Assembly (NCBI GenBank): GCA_037176905.1
Contig: JBBBWG010001637.1
Coordinates: forward strand, 1-34,939
Length of the DNA stretch: 34,939 nt
Origin: Azolla pinnata
Lineage: Eukaryota > Streptophyta > Polypodiopsida > Salviniales > Salviniaceae
Direction of reading: 5' to 3'
The position numbers and the translations under genes were made by a program. The notes below the pieces were generated by a model that saw only the letters and a list, made by a program, of their open reading frames with translations, did not search any database and was not told where the DNA came from. Within the stretch, counting starts at the first letter, position 1. Each line of letters opens with the position of its first letter. Of the stretch, positions 1-11,307 are shown piece by piece.

Positions 1-874
1 TATCCTCCCTTCGATGCGGCAAGCCATACTAAAAAGATTCCAGTAGGTAAGCAACCAGTTGTTATGGACTTTAATACAGTTGTTATGGACTTTAATACTT
101 TCTTTTACACCATAGAAATAAAGTTGATAACTCAATTTAAAAAAAACTCCAAGAAAAACAAAATCGATTGTTAGTGAGAGGTAGATTCCTAATAAAATAA
201 CAAAAATAGACAGAATCAGTGAATGGGTGAGGTAACGATTGATTGCTGACGGTTTGATTGGCCATGGCTTCTCGCTCCGATCTTCCTCCTCAAGTGTATT
301 TCGGGCGTTCTGTAGCTATCCTGCCGCGCCATCGCACCTGCTGCGTGCTGTTCGCCTTCTAATTTGGAGGCTCGAATCATGTGAAGGACGCGGATCGTCA
401 CCATGTGCTGATCCGCCTCATCGCTCTAAATTCCGGCGTCTTTGCTCGCTCTAGTTTCCTCGATCGCGGCCTCGTGCATTAGGAAGTGAATCAGCGTTTC
501 CAGCTCGTCTCACACATACGTAAACAAACGGCTTCAGATTCTTATGAGAATCTCATCGCCTAGGATAAGAATATGGCGTATCTTTCTCTTCTACATGGAA
601 TCGTTTTATGTTTACCTTCGATTTAACGCAAGCTTTTCAAAGCTGATCTCTCTCTCTCTCTCTGTATGATTCCTCTTGTAGGTGAATCAATTTTCTGCCA
701 CGTCCGACGCCACTCTGCGAGAAGCTTCAGCCGATCAACTGGTCATCATTATTGCCATAATTAGTCTATCTACTTCTCTGACTGACAGGAGAAAATCTAT
801 TCTTGGCTTTCAATTTTCTGTTCTGCGACTCAATATCTGTGCAAGTGGCCAACCCTGCAATAAAAATTCCAAAT
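1..874 (+). promoter_or_regulatory. 5' flank and probable leader of the amino acid transporter gene
   Basis: No coding exon was found here. The segment holds an exact 21-bp tandem duplication (56-97), an AT-rich stretch to about 230, a more GC-rich stretch at 240-500 and a CT run at about 646-662. It also has acceptor-like sites (ttgtag at about 681, gacag at about 790). These features fit a promoter plus a 5' UTR that may contain an intron. The leader exons cannot be placed from sequence alone. Confidence 0.4.
56..97. repeat. 21-bp exact tandem duplication
   Basis: Two identical adjacent copies (56-76 and 77-97) of a unit beginning cagttgttatgg and ending tttaata. It lies upstream of the first gene and looks like a simple slippage duplication. 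Confidence 0.9.
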
Positions 875-3800
875 ATGCAGAAAGATGAGCTGTATTTCTC
901 TTGCGTTCGTGGCAACAATGTCCCAACCGACCAGGAGGATCTGAACGGTGATGTTGCACATCATGATCGTGGCCATGACACACATGATAATATTGATTAT
1001 GATGATAACGATGGCAATGAAGATGAAGCCAATAATACCGAGGAAGAATTTGATAATCGCATCTACATTTCTGTTCCGTATCATAATTCAAGCAGTTCAT
1101 CCAGCTTTCCTCCGGAGCCTCCTTCTCCTTCATCTCCAAAGTCCAGCTCCAGCAGGTGTTTCGATGACAGAGAAATGGCTGGTTTCTGGCCTCAAAGCTA
1201 CAGGTACTACAAAACTCCATGATTACAAATTTTTGGAGAAATGCTGAGTTTGGTGATCAATGCTTATTTCTACAGTGGTTAAAGGTAGGATCACATTTCA
1301 ATATGAATTTATTACGTATGTTTTAATTCCTGAACTCCACAATAACATCTTTTGGTGTACTCTTGGGTTCACTTGATCTTTCGGAAGTCGTTGATTGCTT
1401 ACGTGAGGATTCAGAAACTGCCACAAGTATAAAATTGAAAATATACCAGTTACCATTATTGCATTAGATCCTTCATCAGCCAAGTTGTCTGAGAAATGTT
1501 GCTTGTGTGAACTATCATATAGTTGATGTTGTTTATATGACTGGCCCCTAAATCTTATGCAGCAGATTTGCATGGGCCAACTTAATGTCATTTTCTAGTT
1601 CAATTACAACATCATTATACTTAGGCGATTAACTTAAAATAATAATTAGTAATTTAATATGCATTGTGAGTCCGCTGTTATCACAATGTATAAATGAAAG
1701 AGGTATATAATTTCTCCAGGTATAACTTCTTCTCAAAAAGAATATCCTTGACTTCATGTGATTCATTAAGTAGCTTGGCATAGTAAACAGCGCGAGATTT
1801 CAATGTTATCACAATGTGAAAGAGGTATACTTCTCAGTTTTTTTCTAAAAGGAAAATCTTTCGATTTTTTATTCATTCTTGACACAATGAACAGCTCGAG
1901 ATTTAAGGTCAGGTATAGTAAATGACCTCACCATTATATTTTTCTGCAGGCAGGCCATGGACATCTACAGCATTATAGGTTCACCCAATGTAAATTCGTC
2001 ACTTCCAGATTTGCTTTACAAGCCCAAAACAATCAGTTGTCATTCAGTGTCTAATGATAACTTACGCCCTCTGATATCCAAAAGCTCGGTGCCTAGTAAA
2101 GAAGAAAATGGTGAAACGAATTGGTCTAAGGTGATGCCTTTGAAGAAGTATTCTTCATTGAAAGCCATTGATGATCCTCACGCAGTTCCCTCTGGATGTA
2201 GTTTCACGCAAGGGGTTATGAATGGTGAGGATTAGAGCATGTATATATAGGTTTTTGTATTATTTAAATGCATAGTTATCATGGCCTAATGATTCTTCAT
2301 TTGGTTTAGGCGTTAATATACTTTGCGGTGTTGGAATCCTGAGCACTCCTTATGCGTTGAAACAAGGGGGATGGATAGGCTTGGGTCTTTTGTTTCTACT
2401 TGCTATCGTCGCTTGGTACACTGGATGTCTTCTCAGACACTGCCTTGACAGCAAGTCTGGTCTTAGTTCGTACCCAGATATAGGCCAAGCTGCATTTGGA
2501 ATCACTGGCAGGATCATTATCTCTGTGAGTATCTCTTGAGTATGTTGTAACCCCCACATAACGTAACAATATCTTAGCTGATGTAGATTGTGCTGTGACA
2601 GATGGCCTTGTATATGGAGATGTATGTAAGTATTATTTAATTCGTCCGTTAGTCTCTGATGTTTGAGATGATTCACTGGTAGTCAGATATTGAATAATGT
2701 TTCTAGATTGTTGCAGGCTGGTTGTGTGGAATATCTTATTCTGGAAGGTGACAACTTGTCTGCAATCTTTCCGAATGCTAGTGTGACTATTGGTGGTTTA
2801 AAATTTACTGCCACTGAGGTTTTCACCATCTTAACAGCCATATCCGTCTTGCCAACAGTGTGGCTTCGAGATCTCAGATTACTGGCATATATCTCAGGTA
2901 AAAAGCTGGAGCAAAATCTTGCATTAAAAATTTCCTAGGTTTGCATAACATGTAATAAATTATTCATTGTTGTTCTGATGTTCATATATCCATATATAGG
3001 ACTTAACAGATCATCTGGTTATCTTTGGGTTTGATCTGCTCAATTGTGATGACAATATTTATGTGTACATGCAAAGATTTACTTACTCTTGTTTAATATG
3101 CAGCTGGGGGTGTTACAGCAACAGTAGTTCTAGTATTTTGTGTTTTCTGGGTTGGAACAGTGGATAGCGTGGGATTCAATCAGAGTGGGCCTTTGGTGAA
3201 CTTCTCGAGTCTTCCAATATCCATAGGCTTGTTTGGGTTCTGCTTTTCTGGGCATTCGGTGTTTCCAAATATTTACTCTTCTCTAAAGAAACCAGAGCAA
3301 TTCAGCAGAGTTCTGACAGTAAGGTGATTCATTAGCTTGTTGTAATTTATCTTTCTTTGTAATCTGGAATGCTGAAAGCTTACTGATCCATGAATTCGAC
3401 AAATGAATTCTGAAGTCATAATTGTTAGTCTTTTGCACATTTCAGCTTCATCATTTGCGCGGTTATGTATAGTGGAGTCGCCATTATGGGTTTCACAATG
3501 TTCGGGGAAAGTACAGAGTCACAGATTACTCTAAATTTGCCAGGAAAGTTTGTGGCGTCAAAAATTGCATTATGGTCGACGGTAAGACTGCATGTAATTT
3601 GATTTTCTATGAACGTATTTTATAAGTATTGGAATTGACCCTAAATTTAATTACTGGTTGCAGGTCGTCAACCCTTTCACAAAATATCCTTTTGTAGTAC
3701 AAATAAGAATTTTCACGCGTTGAGTTTCCACTGATTATTGATTTTTCTGTCCTATCCAACAGGGTTATCACCTTCTTGCCTAGGTCTCTGTTTGATCTTG

Positions 3801-4635
3801 ATTTACTTGCATGCATCTTAGGTTATTTAATTTTTGCATAATAGAAGTCTGCTAATGTAAATGATGTATAAAGATGTTTCAGTAATATTGATTGAAATTC
3901 TTGCTATCTAGTAAGATACAGTAAAAACCTATTATGTTTAGTGTCAATTCATTTTAAGCACCTTGACATTCAAATATGATCACATTTGCAATAACCATGG
4001 CTCCTGTTGCCATGGGCTTGGAGGAGTTTCTGCCATCTTCAATCTATACCCACAGAGGCCGTTGTTACTCCCTCGTGATACGCACTTTGCTTGTGTTGTC
4101 AACGCTCTTTGTGGCGCTTAGTGTACCGTTCTTTGGTAAGGAGCTTTATTTCTCATTTCTTTTCAACATGATAACGAGTGAAAATGTAACCATGTGTTTG
4201 CAGCTTACATAATGGCTCTTGTTGGCTCAGTTCTCAGCATGCTTCTGGTATTCTCTCTCTCTCTCATGTCAATTGGTTGTTAGCAACCATTGCTGTCTGC
4301 CAAGGTTCATCGTTCTAGACTAATATGATTGTCGACTACAGTGTTTGATTTTGCCTTGCGCTTGCTTCCTAAAGATTGCAACGGCTGAAAACAAGGGTGC
4401 TCCATCCAGATTACAGGTGCATCAAATACATGATTTTGTGTTTTCGTTTACATACCATCAAATATTTCACAGCTTGATGAAATCATGACACTTCTTTTTG
4501 AAGTTTTCTAATCAATATGAATATTTCCACTAGCAGATTTTTGTATGCGTAGTCATCATGGTTATTGGGGTTATTTGTTCAATCTTTGGAACCTATTCCT
4601 CCCTGGCTGGAATAATTGGCAGTTGGGGTGATTAG
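875..4635 (+). CDS. AVT1-like vacuolar amino acid transporter (AAAP family), 12 coding exons
   Basis: The product is predicted to move neutral amino acids across the tonoplast, by analogy with AVT1/AAAP proton-coupled transporters. Coding exons are 875-1203, 1950-2224, 2310-2524, 2602-2625, 2717-2897, 3104-3323, 3446-3581, 3664-3683, 3984-4135, 4204-4247, 4342-4416 and 4537-4635. They total 1,770 nt (589 aa), and every junction keeps frame. Residues 1-200 are hydrophilic: an Asp/His/Glu-rich stretch, a Ser/Pro stretch, then WPQSYRQAMDIYS, which matches the conserved pre-membrane segment of the family. The membrane domain starts near residue 202 with GVNILCGVGILSTPYALKQG, followed by LILEGDNLS, GFCFSGHSVFPNIYSS, MGFTMFGE, NPFTKFAITMAPVA and GTYSSL near the C terminus. 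ATG 875 is the first in-frame ATG. Exons of 24 and 20 nt are unusually short. The intron after the 20-nt exon has AT-AC ends. Family call is firm; the substrate is inferred. Confidence 0.9.
1672..1910. repeat. Diverged tandem duplication inside AVT1-like intron 1
   Basis: About 1672-1800 and 1801-1910 are diverged copies. Both contain gttatcacaatgt, then gaaagaggtata, a T/A-rich middle and an aacagc(g/t)cgagattt end. The second copy is shortened. It lies wholly in intron 1 (1204-1949), with no coding potential seen. Confidence 0.6.
3684..3983 (+). other. U12-type AT-AC intron in the AVT1-like gene
   Basis: This 300-nt intron begins ATATCCTTTT, the consensus donor of AT-AC minor-spliceosome introns, and ends in AC (gatcac). 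An element CCTTGAC at 3961-3967 matches the U12 branch-site consensus (TCCTTRAC), with its A 17 nt from the intron end. Only these ends give an in-frame join: ACA AA plus A TTT GCA produces NPFTKFAITMAPVA, the conserved membrane segment. No GT-AG alternative restoring this segment is visible. Confidence 0.85.
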
Positions 4636-6058
4636 TAGAAGAGGTTATGTGGTAACGACTAATCACGTGGATTCAAATTGCAGAGTGGAACAACCTCATT
4701 GAATCCATATTAAACTCTAATAATTGGTCGTATGTAGTCTTTGTGCTCAACAAAATTTTGTTTCTGCAGTTTTGTGTATTCAAAACTGTCCAATTCTGGT
4801 TTTATAAACCCATTGAAATCTTATTCATTTATAAATGGTTTGTAATTACCTTTTAGGAATTTTATTAGAGCTCTCTATATGCTTTGATTAACTTGATACT
4901 GAAAATGATGACGAGCTTGTTAATAGCTCTCAGAATATTAAGTTATTGTTACATAATTAATTATATATATATATACTTTGATAATAATATAAGTTGTAAA
5001 AAATAAGATAGTACAATGGTTACTAAAAATATTTTCTTATTTAAAAAGATCATAAGTACGAACCTTGAATGTACATCTCTTGTTAATAATAGCTTTCATA
5101 TGTATATGACACGATTTGTCGAGGCACAAAAAGAAAGATATTATAACCTTTACTCGTTATTGTACGTAGTGAGCTAGCTTTCGTATGTCCATGACACAGA
5201 TTTGTCTAAGAAGATATTATAACCTTTACCCGCTATTGTACATGGTAGCTAGCTCGGAGACAATGTTGCAACTCACATACTTAGCATACCTTATGTGTAT
5301 AATATATATTGTATGTATTTTAAAAGTATTTAATAATTTTTTTTTAGATATGTAAAATATGTATTTTCTCATATAGCTGTTAAATAAGGTAAACACGGGT
5401 TTAAATACATAGAATATGGGTTAATGCATTAGATAATTGTACAATTCTACAACTAATTAAACCTACATATCGCTAAATGTTTCCACATTGCATTTCTTAG
5501 CAATTTAAAGTTTAAGTTAATAAATTGACTAATGAATATTCACATTCAAGTCAAAATAATAGCTCCAGTAAAAATTATTTTCGATGTTTATAAATTTGAG
5601 TAAGAAAAATGACAGCTTCAAAAGCGTCAAACACATGTGAAATACATCCGGGTATTCTAAACCATATTTCATTTTAAAGATACGCGTTTTTAAGACTCTT
5701 CGATCTGATTTGCCCAATGTTTAGCAACAATCGGAAGAGGGGGTAATCAAATGACGAAAGAGTTTGATCACCCCACATTTGGCATCTGTGTTTCCACTCC
5801 CCACTGAGCACTTTAGGATTTGGGGTTTAGAGCAGTTTTATTCTCAATGTTTCCAAAGTGTTATGTTATCTGCATTTGGTGGACAAGTGTTATTTTGTTG
5901 GGGTCACTTGAAATTTGGGGATGTTATTGGGGAAAGTTGGAGAGGGGCATTTTTGTAATTTCAAGAATGTTGGAACCCTCTCTTCTCCATCACACAAAAA
6001 CAAATCAGGGAAAAAGAAAACAGAGAAATTGCTGGAATTTCTGTGTGAGGAGCCGGCT
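4636..6058. other. AT-rich intergenic region
   Basis: Contains the 3' UTR of the transporter gene, AT-rich sequence with a TATATA run near 4962-4975, an imperfect 85-bp tandem duplication (5090-5254) and, from about 5750, the likely promoter and leader of the next gene. No coding exon was recognised. Confidence 0.5.
5090..5254. repeat. 85-bp imperfect tandem duplication
   Basis: Copies start at 5090 and 5175 with tagctttc. They share atgacac-gatttgtc, agatattataacctttac and tattgtac, and end at gctagc. Scattered substitutions and small indels separate the copies. Confidence 0.75.
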
Positions 6059-8977
6059 ATGGCGATGGCTATGGCGCAGCCCCATTTCTCCGCCTCCCTC
6101 GCCGGGCCCTATCCTTGCCCTGCTTCTTCCTTCTCTGGAGGCTCCAGAAGCGCGTTGGGAAGCTCCTTCTTCCTCTTCAAGCTAGATCTATGCCATCTTC
6201 ATGATCACCTCCCACAGTGGCATCATGGCCATCGTCACCACCGCCATCATCATCGTCGTCTTTATCATCGACGGCAATGCAGACATAAGCAGGTTGCGTG
6301 CTCATCTGACCAGTCCGTCGTCGCCGAAACGGCGGGAAGATCCAAGGATGCGAAGTCTATTTCGGATTTCATCAGGTGTTATGAGAATGGCGAAGAAGAG
6401 TTTCATCTGCAGACTGCAACCGTATCATACCGCAAGCCTTTTCCGTTCTCTGTCCTCCAGCCAAATTTACAGGTATGCACGCGGATTGAGTTCCAACTCG
6501 TATAACCGTGCCTTAGGAGTAGAAAAGTAGATAGAGAGAGAAAAGAGAAATGGGTGGCATAGTAATCTTCTACATAATTACTGGCTGAAAAGCTTGTCTG
6601 GACCTGAATCAGCAATCCGGGAAAACGCAGAAGATGATTAAAAATGATTCTTTTGCATACGTTCTGGCTTAAGTTTATCATCAAGATCTTGTTCACATCT
6701 TTCCTTTGAAGGTAAGGAAATGTAAATGATTTCTAATCTACTCTGAGACTAGAATGGAATCATCAGAAAAAGTTGATATCTTGAGATATTGTGTATAGTC
6801 TGATGAGAATTAACTCTTTATAATCATCAATTTAGTGGATATAAGGGGTCCATCTTACACTCTATCTGGTGTGCCAATTTTTAGACATAATCTCAATAGT
6901 CTAGTCAAATTTGTTATTTGAATTTGAGCTGATGTTCTATATGATTCAGGGACTGACTCAAATTGAACTGTTTCTGTAGGTTGATCTTGTCTCAGCTGTT
7001 CATATAGCAGATAAATCGTAAGTTCCCTTTATTCATATCTCTGTGTATTTGTTTATAAGTTACTTGCTTGTTAGGCTGAGATATAATAGCAATATAAGAC
7101 AGAAAGAAAAAGAGATGTATCAATGTCTACTAGAGGTGGGAATTGTCTATGAGACAAATCATGATTACAAATATTTGGATGGGAAGGAAGAGAGTGTGAG
7201 AGCCTTATCCACATAAACCTTAATACAATTCCCAGGTATCCGTGTGAATCATTAGGGTCCAATAAAGGGAAATAATTATATATTATAAGCCAACATTGTT
7301 CAGTTCCTCCTTTAGGATTACAATTATGGACACGGAAAGTCAGAGAGAACTATAGAACAGTGTCTAAATAGAGATTGTGCCCAGAGAAAAAGTGACTGCA
7401 ACTAATGCTTTCTATATGCCAGTTATTTTGCAGACTTACAAGAGAAGCTTGCAGCATATGACAGGGTTTTGTATGAGATGGTAGCAGATAAAAATCCAAA
7501 GCAAACTAACAGAAATTCTAGGACCCGATTTAGGCCACCAAGAAGAAGGCCAGGAGGTCGTAGACGAAACTTCAGTGTGTTTGCATCTATACAACGTACC
7601 ATAGCATACCTTTTGAAGCTCGATTTCCAGCTGGAGTGCATGGATTATAGAATGGAAAATTGGTATCATGCGGATCTTGATTATAAGACATTCTCATCAT
7701 TACAGGTAAAGAACATTAGATAAAGAGAAACTCTGAGTCCAATGCCCCTGAGATTTCATTATTCTCCAACATGCTGCTGGTGGAACCAAGTACCAAGTGT
7801 GGTGCTCTCCAGATGTCAGAAAGGAAAAGGCTAGATCAATGATATATATCCAAAAATCAAGTAATTGCTAAATACCTGGCAATTGCAGCATTGGAAATGC
7901 TACGGGAAGTTTATTGGCATATATTGGAAATAAAAGAAATACTCAGGGGTACATAGAGTTTTCAATTAAATTAGTTTATGCACATGTATTCATACTATCT
8001 TGAATGGTTAATAAATACAGCGTGCCCGAGGGGAAAGCCTTTTCACTTTTGCGCGAGATATGGCTGTGATCTCCTTGAATACCATGGCACGTGCCAGTAT
8101 GATGCCTGGGAATGTGGATCCCTGGAGGGCCAGATTGTTATGGGCTTCAAAAGCTCTTCCTATGCCATTGATTGGACTTTTCTTGATTGAGACTGTATGT
8201 GCTCCTCCAGAAGCTCCTTTAAATAGATCTCCAGCGGTCAAGGCGTTATTGGATCTGGATCTTTCTGGTGCCATCAAGGTTTTGTTAGCCAAGCAGCTTG
8301 CAACAAAGTATGCTAGCTTGTTGTACTATTCAAGTTTGTATTTCCATGATCTATATTCTATTGCTGGATGACTTTCCTGGTTATTCATACACACTATGAT
8401 CAAACTGAAATACATGCATAATGAGGCTGTAATTATTCTTTGAGGATTAGGTTTCTCACCAATTTGTACAGTATATATTTGGAAAGAAATGTCTGACGCT
8501 TGTACTGTTTCCATTTGTTTTTTTGCCAGCTTTACTGAAGGTGTCGCTTCCATGGTGGAGAAATCTGTCATTATTGGAGAGCGGAACAAAGCAGCAATCG
8601 AAGAGCTGGATGAGGCACTAAATGAGGGTTGCAAAAGAGTTGCTATCTTTTATGGAGGTGGACATATGCCAGATATGGATGCTCGTTTACGTGAACAATT
8701 CGGGCTTGTTGCAACTGATGTCGAGTGGCAGACTGCATGGTCTATCAGAAGTAAGAGACAAGCGAGTGATGGTTTATTCTCCGATATTCTAAGCTCCCTT
8801 GCAAAGGTCTCAGGATGGCCACTGGACAGATACCAGACATCTGCCTTAACCATATTTTCCCTCATCCTAGCTATTGATCTATGGTTTTGGGAAGTGCTTC
8901 TGGATGCGTTGAACAAGTACTGTAACGATTTGATCATCCTAGTTGCACAGCTGCTGGAAAAAGCCTCCCAACTGTAA
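6059..8977 (+). CDS. TraB/GumN-like domain protein, probably plastid-targeted, 5 exons
   Basis: Exons 6059-6472, 6980-7017, 7423-7705, 8021-8307 and 8530-8977 join in frame to 1,470 nt (489 aa). Signature segments fit the TraB/PrgY/TIKI-like superfamily. Near the N terminus is SAVHIADKSYFADLQ, a GxxH-like motif with H146, followed by YDRVLYEMV with E169. Near the end are GERNKAAIEELDEAL (R359, N360) and RVAIFYGGGHMPDMDARL with H386. Hydrophobic spans around ALPMPLIGLFLIE and TIFSLILAIDLWFW suggest membrane association. The first 80 residues are Ser/Ala-rich, then carry a His/Arg-rich run at 46-78. They are consistent with a transit peptide, though the His run is odd. ATG 6059 was chosen because it opens the transit-like segment; an in-frame ATG at 5921 would add 46 residues. 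Biochemical function is unknown; some relatives in the fold are metalloproteases, but activity is not shown here. Confidence 0.75.
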
Positions 8978-10108
8978 GAACCGCTGTCATCGGAGTCCTT
9001 GCCTCATCGGTTGTACATACATACATATATATATGTATCCAATTTAGTCGGAAGCTAGAAAACTAGCTGAATATATCGCCGTAACAATTTTCCTGCACAT
9101 CTGGTCCCTCCATTCTATAGCATTTCACAAATTTAATACATGTATTTTTGTCATGCATTTGCCTTTCATATAAATGAAATCCAGGATGTTATGGATTCCA
9201 GAATATGAGCTTCGTTCTTCAAGCATTCAAGCATTCTATTGGTCTGAGATATTGTGCAGTCTGAGTTTGCTATTGCTGATTGGATAGGATGATGTCTATC
9301 TCTAGTGGATGTAAGCATTCTAGTTATGTCAATATCTGGACATATCTAGCCATGGTATTGTATTTCGCTGGACATATGTCGAAGGGAACGTGGTATGATG
9401 AACCTGTTAATCTTGTTTGTGGGTACCATAGCCTTTGCTTGTTAGTCTATTGATCTGCACGAGTATCCATTCTTCAGTTCTAGATAGTTCATGCATCATC
9501 GGCTTCTGCCATAACCTTGTACCTCTAGGCTCTGATGGTGGCAACATCCGTGGAGTGATGAGGACTCTTCATCGTTTTGGTGATTTTGTCAAATAAGGAG
9601 CTTATGGGTTAAATTACGGTGGTGTCATTTTGAATGATATAAACAAACCCTTTCCAGGGCATGATGCCTCCTCGGTGCAGATTGTCGGGCTCTCAGTATT
9701 TGTTGTGCTCGATCGATGATATCGTGCAAGAATACATCCAACCTATTTCAGAACCAACCTCATGTGTCTTTGAAGCACAAGCCAACCAAAAGCAGAGAGA
9801 AATCAAGCTCAAATGGACATAAACAATCATCACCAAATTTTCAACTAGCCTGCATTAGTTTTTCGACATTGTTGCTCTGCATCAAACTTTCAACGAAAGA
9901 TAGCTAATCAGAATCAAATTGTCAGCCGAAGATAAATCAAAGCTTTATACGGAACACGAATATTCAGATACCGAATATTTAACCGAACACAACTAATCAT
10001 AATCAATTTTAGCTCGGAGAAAACAGGTTCAAATGAGCATAGCTAATCGGAACCAATTTTTTCCAAAATCGATTGTTGGGTCAATGTAGGAAAGGCTAAG
10101 AAAACTAA
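8978..10108. other. Intergenic region without recognised genes
   Basis: Begins with the 3' UTR of the TraB-like gene, which includes a short ATAC/ATAT run near 9015. The rest is unique sequence with no convincing coding exon. At 9898-10070 a short degenerate motif (agctaatc-gaa-caa-tt) recurs at about 9901, 9991 and 10039, suggesting an eroded repeat. Confidence 0.4.
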
Positions 10109-10731
10109 GAAACATACACAAAGAGGCTCATACATACGCACGCCACACATGCATGCATGCATCCATCCATTCATACACATACATACATACATACTCACAA
10201 CACACATTCACCATATGATACATGCACACACACACACATACGCACACACACATACATACATACATACATATACACATACGCACACACACGCACACACACA
10301 TACATACATGCACGCACACATGCATACACACATACATACATACATACATATACACATACGCACACCACACATGCATGCATGCATCCATCCATTCATACAC
10401 ATACATACATACATACGCACAACACACATTCACCATATGATACATGCGCACACACATACACACACATTTTCATCCATGCATCCATGCACCCATATGATAC
10501 ATGCACACACACATACACACACATTCATCCATGCATCCATGCACCCATATGATACATGCACACACACATACACACACATACGCACACATACATACATACA
10601 TACATATACACATACGCACACACACATACATTAATACATGCACGCACACATACATGCATACATAAACACACATACGTACATGCGTTGCATGCATGCGTAC
10701 ATAAACACATGCAGGCATACGTACATACATG
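10109..10731. repeat. CATA/CACA/CATG satellite with higher-order units
   Basis: About 620 bp consist almost only of CATA, CACA, CGCA, CATG and CATC tetranucleotides. A composite unit of about 82 bp, starting ccacacatgcatgc and ending ccatatgatacatg, appears at 10143 and again at 10365 (222-bp offset). A second unit, ttcatccatgcatccatgca, starts at 10469 and 10524 (55-bp offset). The long open frames on both strands (HTHTYIH, VCVYVCM) are artefacts of the repeat. Confidence 0.95.
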
Positions 10732-10884
10732 TTCAGTATCAAGAAACCAGCCATGGAGGTGCACACAGGCATGGCGAGACAGACCAGACAGAAACAGCAT
10801 TGTGGTTAGCGCTCTTTCTTCGAAAGATGTATTCTTTAGCAGAACAACGATGCGGGTTGAAGCATTTTTATTTCGTCACCAGAC

Positions 10885-11112
10885 TTTGTTGGAATTAGAT
10901 CATCGACAGATTCATGGTTGCTGGTATAAACGTTTTCTTTCGGCATCCGAATTTGTTGGAATTTACATTATCGAGAGACTCGTTGACGCTGGTGGAATCA
11001 TTTTCTCTTGTCATCTGAATTTTCTGGATATAGATAGTCAGCGGATTCATTGGTGCTGTTGGAACATTCCCTTTCCGCATCTGAACTTGTTGGAAGTAGA
11101 TTGTCAGCATAT
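10885..11112. repeat. Degenerate 66-68-bp tandem repeat, about 3.4 copies
   Basis: Copies start at 10885, 10952, 11020 and 11086 (the last partial). Each begins like tttgttggaa, has an atcgacagattc-like core, then a ttggtgctgttggaa-like middle and ends tttccgcatctgaa. A further eroded copy may precede it (10850-10884). Divergence is about 25-35 percent by eye, so the array is old. Confidence 0.8.
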
Positions 11113-11307
11113 ACAACCATCATAAATTCAGATTCAGAGAGTTATCCGTTTTCAGATAATCTCATTTTGGTGATCTTTTTGCCTTTGATTCGGATTGGTA
11201 TTTTCGAGGTCCACGGATATATAAACTGCATTGAACTGTATGTGGTTTCTTTAACTGGATGGGCCATGGATAGCAGCATGTCTTCAAAAATCTAATTGGT
11301 TTTCGTT

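Noticed and set aside
10128..10772. Several overlapping open frames on both strands in the CATA satellite
   Set aside because: They encode only HTHTYIH- or VCVYVCM-type low-complexity peptides in every frame, as expected from a stop-poor tetranucleotide repeat.
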